Assembly: GCA_002633005.1 (NCBI GenBank)
Contig: NMRA01000107.1
Location: 167,492 to 231,491 of the forward strand
Source of the DNA: Phoronis australis
Taxonomy: Eukaryota > Phoronida > Phoronidae
Length of the DNA stretch: 64,000 bases
Reading direction: 5' to 3'
Shown: positions 57,601 to 64,000 of the stretch, one piece after another
Layout: every line of letters starts with the position of its first letter
Numbering within the stretch: the stretch's first letter is position 1
Translations under genes and position numbers: made by a program
Notes under the pieces: generated by a model
What the model was told of the DNA's origin: nothing
What the model saw: the letters and a program-made list of their open reading frames with translations, nothing else
Databases searched by the model: none

Positions 57601-57855
57601 AGTTGTTATTACCTCAGTGGCATGTACATCAAGGGCAGAGACAGTGTAGCCAAAGACTTTAAAAAAGCCTTTGAGGTGTCTAAGAAAGCTTGTGGACTTG
57701 GCAGTGTACCAGCGTGTACAAACCTGAGTATAATGTACAAGAGGGGAGAGGGAGTGGATAAGAATTTGAAGCTTAGTAAACAGTTTCAGGAAAAGGCTAT
57801 CAAAATGCACGAAGAAACTACAAATCCAGAAAAACAGATTAAATTTGGAGAATGA
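54601..57855 (+). CDS. COA7: COA7, cytochrome c oxidase assembly factor 7, complete
   Basis: Three exons, 54601-54700, 56047-56187 and 57419-57855, all GT-AG and in phase, give 225 residues (human 231). COA7 is a Cys-rich Sel1-repeat protein of the mitochondrial intermembrane space needed for complex IV assembly. Evidence: DESEVKEYIQNL and GEKRPDGCHRLGDF match human DEEQVKSFLENM and EKDPDGCYRLVDY; NFKEAAKVFKMNC matches NFDEAAKVLKFNC; then Sel1-like units GFIPGCHNYALLL, YVDSCYYLSGMYIKG and SVPACTNLSIMYKRGEGVDK, against human [20 protein letters not shown]. Eleven cysteines are present, mostly in the C-x-n-A/S-C pattern of disulfide-linked helix pairs. There is no cleavable presequence, as expected for this family. 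Start: the first ATG, giving the family length. Confidence 0.95.
54837..55018. mobile_element. ~180-bp hAT-like fragment in COA7 intron 1
   Basis: The left end ATGGCGGATCCAGGATTTTT and right end CCCCTCTAAATCTGCCACTGG are roughly inverted (CAGTGGC-GATyyAG type). It contains a G-rich and a C-rich run. Similar ends are at 1412 and at the 17905/22368 element, so this is a small related element or solo remnant. Confidence 0.5.
56605..56765. repeat. Tandem palindrome pair centred on TCACGTGA in COA7 intron 2
   Basis: The 18-bp perfect palindrome TCACATCACGTGATGTGA occurs at 56623-56640 and again, unchanged, at 56697-56714. The 74-bp unit is duplicated with GGCATGTATTCACAATTAAA after each palindrome. 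The first palindrome is enlarged by arms ATACATGCCATA and TATGGCATGTAT, giving 54 bp with a few mismatches. TCACGTGA is the E-box/M-box core bound by USF, MITF/TFE and similar bHLH-Zip proteins. Confidence 0.85.
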
Positions 57856-58084
57856 CTACTTTATGCGAATGTATTTAGGTCCGTAGCCATGAATAGGAAG
57901 ATATGCTTATAGCCAGGATTGGGCATATGCGCCTATGTGTGGAACATTTTTGTATAACTAATGAGCCTATCAGTGAAACTTGATTTATCAGTGTTACATG
58001 TTTAATATCAAGTACAAAGAATGGGCAAAAAATAGTCAGGTTGAGATATGTATAAGCATTCAAGTCATAGCCTCCTGTGCCAAT

Positions 58085-59170
58085 AAGTGATGACTTGTAT
58101 CTACAAGTGATGGCCTTCTGTGTCTACAAGTGATGGCCTTCTCTGTCTACAGGTGATGGACTCCTGTGTCTACAAGTGATGGGCTCCTGTGTCTACAAGT
58201 GATTGCCTCTTGTGTCTACAAGAAATGTCCTTGTGTGTCTCCAAGTGATGTCCTCCTGTGTCTACAAGTGATGGCCTTCTATGTCTACAAGTGATGGCCT
58301 CTGGTGTCTACTAGTGATGGTCTCCAGTGTCTAAAAGAAATTTCCTTGTGTGTCTCCAAGTGATGGCCTCCTGTGTCTACAAGTGATGGCCTCCTGTGTC
58401 TACAAGTGATGGCCTCCTGTGTCTGCAAGTGATGGCCTCCTGTGTCTGCAAGTGATGGCCTCCTGTGTCTACAAGTGATGGCCTTCTGTGTCTACAAGTG
58501 ATGACCCGTGTCTACAAGTGATGGCCTCCTGTGTCTACAAGTGATGGCCTTCTGTGTCTGCAAGTGATGACCTGTGTCTACAAGTGGTGGCCTCCTGTGT
58601 TTACAAGAAATGTCCTTGTGTGTCTCCAAGTGATGGCCTCCTGTGTCTCCAAGTGATGGCCTCCTGTGTCTACAAGTGATGACCTGTGTCTCCAAGTGAT
58701 GGCCTCCCTTGTTTTAATACAAGAAATGTCCTTGTGTGTCTACAAGTGATGGCCTTCTGTGTCTACAAGTGATGGCATCCTGTGTTTAGATGTGATGACC
58801 TGTGTCTACAAGTGATGGCCTCCCGTGTCTACAAGAAATGTCCTTGTCTGTCTCCAAGTGATGGCCTTCTGCTTCTACAAGTGATGCCTTCTGTTTCTAC
58901 AAGTGATGCCTTCTGTTTCTACAAATGATGGCCTTCTGTGTCTACAAGAAATGTCCTTGTGTGTCTCCAAGTGATGGCCTTCTGTGTCTACAAGTGATGG
59001 CCTTCTGTGTCTATAAGTAATGTCCTCCCATGTCTACAAGTAATGTCCTTGTGTGTCTACAAGTGGTGGCCTCCTGTGTCTACAAGTGATAACCTCCAAT
59101 GTCTTCAGGTGGTAATCTCCCTTGTGTACAAGTGATAGTCTCTGTGTCTACAAGTGAAGGCTTCCTATGC
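58085..59170. repeat. 23-bp minisatellite immediately 3' of COA7
   Basis: About 45 copies of AAGTGATGGCCTCCTGTGTCTAC with frequent single-base variants. A variant block (AAGAAATGTCCTTGTGTGTC followed by TCCAAGTGATGG) recurs at about 58220, 58330, 58610, 58725, 58835 and 58950, showing a higher-order structure. It starts about 230 bp after the COA7 stop codon and may be part of its 3' untranslated region. Confidence 0.95.
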
Positions 59171-59879
59171 TTAAAAGTGGGACAAAGGCTTATGCACCTA
59201 TATGCATGACATCAGCAAAATATCTGAAATAATGTTTTGTTTTGTTGTAGGTACGGGGATATATTAATGTTATCATACATGGTTAGTGTTAGCATAGACT
59301 ATAGTTGTCTATAATCTATGGTGTTATTAGATTGCAGTGTTGACTACAGCATGGGGAATGTATGAAATGATTTGATGTCCAATAGACATAATAACGGATA
59401 ATTCGTTTTCTGTTAACTGAACCCAGGACTAGCTCAATCCAAGGTTATGTTCTGTTCTACCTCATGCAAGTGCAGCAAAGTCTCGACAAATACATTTTGA
59501 GGTTCTCAACTAATTGTGAGCTACTATTTCATTGAAGTCTTCCATTTAGACCACCTAGGTTTATAAAACTAAGTGATATCAACTGGCAGTTCATTAACTA
59601 TACTTGTGATTGTATAAATTTTGTGGTGATGGCCACTGTACCATACCTTTTGGCCAACCATGTTGCTTTCAACAAATTAATTGACTTGCTGGCTGAATAC
59701 AACTTCTTGAACCTGGTCTCAACTGTGGCAATCTTTCGATTCTTACCAAGCACGTAAATCGCTTCATCTCGGTGAATGTCGTCAGATTCATACAATTCCA
59801 ATAATATATATATTTAACAGGTCTAAAAGTCATTTGGCCATTTTCCTCCGTATTTAATGTCAATTTTATTGTTTAGGTT

Positions 59880-60250
59880 AGCCTCTATATGACATCGAAT
59901 TCTTGACTGATTTTCGTGTAATTAGGCACAGTTTTTTGTTATGGAGACTACCACACCGTTCCAGTGGCCATTTTCATTATTTTTGCGTCAGTTTTTGGCG
60001 TCTAACTCGGCTTGAATGGTGTGAAGTGCACCTGCAAATGGGTTCCTATTAAGATGAGCTCAACTGACGTTGATTCTCGAACTGGTTGAGCTATGGGACC
60101 CTAGTGATAATTTAGCTTTTCTTTACGTTTGTCTCTGTCTACCCAACTCCTTGACGGACTTTGAAGGGAAATAGGTTTTTCTTAAGGGGATGATGACAGT
60201 CATTTACTCGTTCCCATTGTCGGTGGATTTAAGATATCATGTGCAACTGT
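59880..60250 (+). repeat. Family A dispersed repeat, copy A7
   Basis: Diverged copy with cores CCGTTCCAGTGGCCATTTTC (59955, type b) and GGACCCTAGTGATAATTTAG (60097, type c or a), spaced 142 bp. Plus orientation, like COA7 just upstream. Confidence 0.68.
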
Positions 60251-60529
60251 AACGTTTATGTTTTGTAATCTGCCAGGAAGACATTGGTAATGTCCGTTCC
60301 TGGCCTAACCAGCACACTCTTTCTTCGTCGTTCACTGCATGGGCCCCATTGCTGAGCATTCTGTGTCGAGTCATGATGAGGATTTCTTAGGGCTACTGAA
60401 AATTTTATGTTCTTGAAAATCTTTAGTTAATAGTTCATATTTCTCATTTTCCACTGGATGCTTCCACGCTAGTGACCCATCTCATTACTGACTCAGGGTT
60501 TCAGCTTTTTTGCCCGAATCTGGGGTTGG

Positions 60530-60625
60530 GTCACATGGGCGGCGCAGCACTGAAAAAGTCGCGAGGAGGGGCTATAGCCCCCCACTGAGCCCCCTATGGT
60601 GCGCCGCCTATGGCCCATGGTTCAG
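60530..60625. repeat. Small GC-rich inverted repeat, related to 62330-62405
   Basis: GGGCGGCGCAGCAC to the left and GGTGCGCCGCCTATGGCCC to the right pair as a hairpin around a GCTATAGCCCCCC-rich centre. At 62332-62405 a related stretch shares ACTGAAAAAAGT, GGGGGCTATACCCCC and AGCCCCCTATGGTGCGG, so this is a dispersed family. Confidence 0.6.
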
Positions 60626-60912
60626 TGATTTGCCAAGATTGACATGTTGAAAAAAAACTATTATACTCGGCCTGTCGTTACTGCACGTTGGTTCCTACTG
60701 CTGAAGTCTGCTCGAGTTCAGAGATTGACAATTAATAAATTTAGCCGCTCCTGCGCCAAAGATTATCATGAGTAATGCCTTGTACGACCTTATCGACAGT
60801 GCTAGATGAGCTTGTATTCGGTTTAATATATTATCCTCAAAACTATAGAATTTAACTCAAGAAAATGATAATATGTGCTCAGGCCCCAGATCGCGGCGTT
60901 CCGCTTTTTTCT

Positions 60913-60913
<1 letters not shown>

Positions 60914-60975
<62 letters not shown>
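60914..60975. repeat. 62-bp poly(T) run ending in an ambiguous base
   Basis: An uninterrupted T run followed by n (60976) and six C. Length is unreliable. It may mark the poly(A) tail of a minus-strand retrocopy or simply an assembly join. Confidence 0.9.
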
Positions 60976-61549
60976 NCCCCCCTTATGGTATCCTAGATCC
61001 CCCACTGTTTTGAAAGTATAGAAAACCAGTAGAATTTGACTTTAGCATTACCAGGATGCCCGGCTAAACAATCGCGACAACATAAAAGCTCGACTTTACG
61101 GGGTTTCCCAACATTCACGATGACACTCAAGTTCCATCAGTTAACACAACGTGAATGTAGTACTCACAGGCCGTAGGCCTAAGTATCACTTGGCCAAAAA
61201 TGTCGTTACAACATTACCGGTACTATACTTCTCCTCAGCCGGTAACTTCACCTTCACTGAAACGCCCAAAAGCATCCGCTGTTATCACGAGTCAACTTGT
61301 TTTCTAATTTTTTTAATGTTTCATTGAAAAGCTACTTCTGCTGCCGGGATGAACTTTCACGACTTTTGTATGCCATCTGCACCAGCCCAATGAGGTGCAA
61401 TAGACAAACTTCTTTTTTCAGGACAAATCACCTTTTCGTCTCACTTTGCAAAAGGTCTTTTGTTTTTTATGTCACAGAACGCTGATTTTGACAGTCCTGA
61501 AGTCAACGCGTGAACGCGGCGACCACGAAGTACGTCGTGCTCTTGAGTT

Positions 61550-61834
61550 TCAATGAGCGGCGTAATCATTTACAATAACCGCAAACCGTAGGCCTATGAA
61601 GTATGATCGAACACGGGAACCCTGGCGTATTTTCTGTTGTTTAAATGAAAAGAGCGAACACTTCAAGTGAATTAGCGGTCTCATGATGGGCAGGGTCTGA
61701 AACGCGGTCCGCTCAGGCTCACTCAACTTCCCATTGACGTGCAGGAGATATGTGCATAATAACCAGCCCACTGACCGCAATACACATAATAATATGTTTA
61801 GCCCGGCTGAGGGCCTCGGCCGAGCTGCCGCCAT
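61550..61834 (-). CDS. Candidate first exon of an unrecognised minus-strand gene
   Basis: An ATG GCG GCA start opens MAAARPRPSAGLNILLCVLR, then a hydrophobic stretch SVGWLLCTYLLH that could be a signal anchor. The surrounding 61660-61920 is clearly richer in CpG than its neighbourhood (CCGCGTGACGGAAGCG, CGAGCTGCCGCC), as expected of a promoter. No family was recognised and no splice join could be made, so this remains a guess. Confidence 0.2.
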   Translation of the reverse strand: MAAARPRPSAGLNILLCVLRSVGWLLCTYLLHVNGKLSEPERTAFQTLPIMRPLIHLKCSLFSFKQQKIRQGSRVRSYFIGLRFAVIVNDYAAH

Positions 61835-62955
61835 AGCCTGGGCCTACCTACACAAGCCAGCACCCTGACTCGGGCAAACTGTCCGGGTAGACGGCAAAAT
61901 GCCGCGTGACGGAAGCGTTTTGAATCAGAAGCACAGTTTCAAAATTGTTACCAATTTAGTTGTCATTGTAGTTTATAGTATAATACTACCGGTATATCTG
62001 CAACAGTTGCTGTTGCCCATCCTTGAATATCTTTGACGGGTACAGGCCTATGCTCAGTCTTGCCGTGGACCCTTTGGCGAACCCTGCGCCCCCCCCCCCC
62101 CCCGGCCCCCCGCAGCTACGGGCCTGCCTGGATAATGTAAGACAAAGGCTTAATTCAGCTAGTTGCTTATAAAATCGCCAAAGCTAGCGGGGTGAGAAGC
62201 CAGCTAGTTCAGATACCCTTAACTTATAACAAACGATCTTTGTCTTTTACTCAGTACACTTTTGTCCAGTAGTCCGGCGACTTCTCGCCGCATTTCTTGA
62301 TATTCCTTATTCACTGTTTGTTCTCACAGTCACTGCGGCGTAGAACTGAAAAAAGTGGGGCGGGGGAGGGGGCTATACCCCCAGCCCCCTATGGTGCGGT
62401 ATATATTTCTTATCAGTGCAGCGCTGTTAGACTAACTAAAGTACGGGCTATATATAGTCCTACTGTATGTTTAATTTTGTAGGCCTAGTAGGCTAGCTAA
62501 GATATGAACAAAACCTATACTTTTTGAAATCTGGGGGAGACCTAATGCGTTGATTTTATGATGTTGTATGTATATGTCTTTTGTTATTCGTGTAATATAA
62601 AAGGCAACTGAAAAGTAACTCGTTATTTGGCTTATCAGGACTTGACCATCGCGCGTAGTCCTGCATCATGCAGACCTCGGCGATGTCGAGTGTCACTGCG
62701 TTTCTTCTAAAAGATGTCGCATCAATCGCTTACTAAGCTATTCCGTGATCTTTACTTTCGGGTTCGATCTACTTTTTTAACAAAAATTGTAAATTTAGAC
62801 TTAAAACTTGCATTTTAGTTTCTTTATATGTAAAAAATTCGGGTTGTTTTTACATTTTTTGCTTTTGATCTCTATATAATGTTGTTTTATGCTTAAACAT
62901 ACATATAGGGGGCGTATGGAAATTACATTCAACGGCAAGAAAACAGTTGGGAGTT

Positions 62956-63261
62956 TCACAAGCTCGTTGCAAACCAAGTGGTTTGTTGTGATTCCATTTC
63001 TTGGCGGCGAACTTCATCGTCTGAGGCTGAATTGACATCATGGGAGTAACTAGAAGAAACATTTTTGATAGGCAGTCTGTGATTTTTGAAGAAGATTTGC
63101 TGTAAGTGTAGAAGTGCTGTACTGCTGGCTCTGCTTTTGGAGTTGGCAGCCGGTTGGGACTGGGAGCGCGGGTTGTCAGTGTTGTCATGAGTGATCAGGG
63201 TGTTGGACGAGTTTGATAGAGGCACCCGTCCTTCATCACGTCTGCAGATCTCGATCTTCAT
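62956..63261 (-). CDS. Unrecognised minus-strand open frame
   Basis: A 101-codon ATG frame starting MKIEICRRDEGRVPLSNSSN, with a polar Ser/Asn/Gln-rich middle and a charged segment SASDDEVRRQEMESQQ. Composition and codon use look more protein-like than other unassigned frames here. No domain was recognised. A second long frame overlaps it on the same strand, so it could be chance. Confidence 0.22.
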   Translation of the reverse strand: MKIEICRRDEGRVPLSNSSNTLITHDNTDNPRSQSQPAANSKSRASSTALLHLQQIFFKNHRLPIKNVSSSYSHDVNSASDDEVRRQEMESQQTTWFATSL

Positions 63262-63689
63262 GTATTATTTGCATAAAAACATGTGTTATATGAGAGTTAT
63301 TTTCTAAAGCGTGGCGTGTTCTAGAACGAGGCGAGTTTTAAAGAAAACATTTCATGTGTGCCTGTCATTGAGTCCCTGAGTGATTCAGTGACTGAATGAC
63401 AAGCCAATCACATATAACCTATATAGCCAGTGTTTCCTTTGCAAGCCCTTTCAGTTTGGAGTCACACACATAAATTACTGAACATGGAAAGAACTTTGAA
63501 CATCGAATGAAACCTGCATACATACACACTTATCATGACTCCGGTGGCATCATATCCAGAGTGTATGAAGACGATCATCAAAATACCTAGGAACCACTGT
63601 GCGTTAAGCTCGAATAGACCTGGAAATTTCACACCGTCCATTGTAGTTCTACTCATCACCTAGTCCATGAAAACATGTCACAGTTCACT

Positions 63690-63870
63690 CGAGCTTCTCT
63701 CACTTCCGGGTGCCATATTGGGGAAGTTATGCGAAATCTGATGCCTGTTGACGAACAAGAAGTCCAAGGGACACAAATGCATATCTTCCTATGCTATATT
63801 TTGCAAGTGCCATGCGCCAGGTCACTGGCTTCACTCAGTCTTGCGTTTGTCCTTGTCTAACTCGTCGGTG
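63690..63870 (-). mobile_element. THAP-associated MITE family, inverted fragment
   Basis: Reverse-complement match to 14130-14260 and 40010-40120: CACTTCCGGGTGCCATATTG, GAAGTTATGCGAAATC, then GTTGACGAACAAGAAGTCCA and AGGGACACAAAT. It contains only part of the family. Confidence 0.6.
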
Positions 63871-64000
63871 ATGTCAATTGAAATACTTAATTTTTGTTTT
63901 TATTGTGCGCAGTGAAAATGTTCACAGCGATCAAAAAATTAGATTTGGAATTCTTAGCCAAAATCACCTAAGTGGCTCTGCCAATGGTGTTTGGTGACCT

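Noticed and set aside
58085-59170. Regularly spaced short repeat resembling a CRISPR array
   Set aside because: Units are head-to-tail without unique spacers and the genome is animal; it is a minisatellite.
59598-59801. Minus-strand frame DDIHRDEAIYVLGKNRKIAT ending at a gtatgg donor
   Set aside because: It looks protein-like, but the frame has a stop before any acceptor, starts at a TTG, and no family was recognised.
60823-61005. Open frame with a poly-lysine run
   Set aside because: Translation of the poly(T) tract on the opposite strand, including an ambiguous base.

Overview
This is an animal nuclear genome window. Genes have many short exons split by long introns with GT-AG junctions, and repeats are abundant and nested. 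The proteins are conserved metazoan ones. Base composition, repeat content and gene order suit a marine invertebrate, perhaps a non-vertebrate deuterostome or lophotrochozoan; I cannot name the species. Two isolated n characters (21326, 60976) lie in low-complexity or repeat sequence.

Four genes can be read with confidence, in two divergent pairs. (1) TESK-type dual-specificity kinase, minus strand: one coding exon at 9602-10369 with the N-terminal region and the P-loop; the rest of the kinase lies past the left edge or was not found. (2) Raver-type PTB-binding ribonucleoprotein, plus strand, 15902-33873: nine coding exons, 682 codons before the stop, complete. (3) ZYG11B, minus strand, 39002-51538: twelve coding exons, 777 codons, complete. 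(4) COA7, plus strand, 54601-57855: three coding exons, 225 codons, complete. Every listed exon set is in phase across its junctions. ZYG11B and COA7 are also head-to-head neighbours in human (1p32.3), and TESK2 and RAVER2 lie on the same human chromosome arm, so this looks like an old linkage block.

The rest is mostly repeats. Raver intron 1 (16001-24998) is a stack of nested transposons: long inverted-repeat elements (family C); a 4.46 kb hAT-like element at the palindromic centre of one of them, with 5-bp duplications; and, inside that, a copy of a hAT MITE (family B) with a perfect 8-bp duplication. A Kolobok-like element with TTAA duplications and a THAP domain lies between ZYG11B and COA7. 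A dispersed repeat (family A) is built from three alternating subunits of about 147 bp, and all seven copies share the strand of the gene they sit in or beside. Minisatellites occur at 3.6, 9.4, 37.1, 41.1, 43.7, 47.4-48.2 and 58.1-59.2 kb.

The most unusual signal is in ZYG11B. Three different exon edges, each including its splice site, have been amplified in tandem: the exon 1 donor (three copies, 23-bp period), the exon 9 acceptor (five copies, about 45 bp) and the exon 11 donor (seven copies, mostly 67 bp). This gives arrays of duplicate splice sites beside the frame-compatible one. No CRISPR arrays, tRNA or rRNA genes, or bacterial-type operons were seen.
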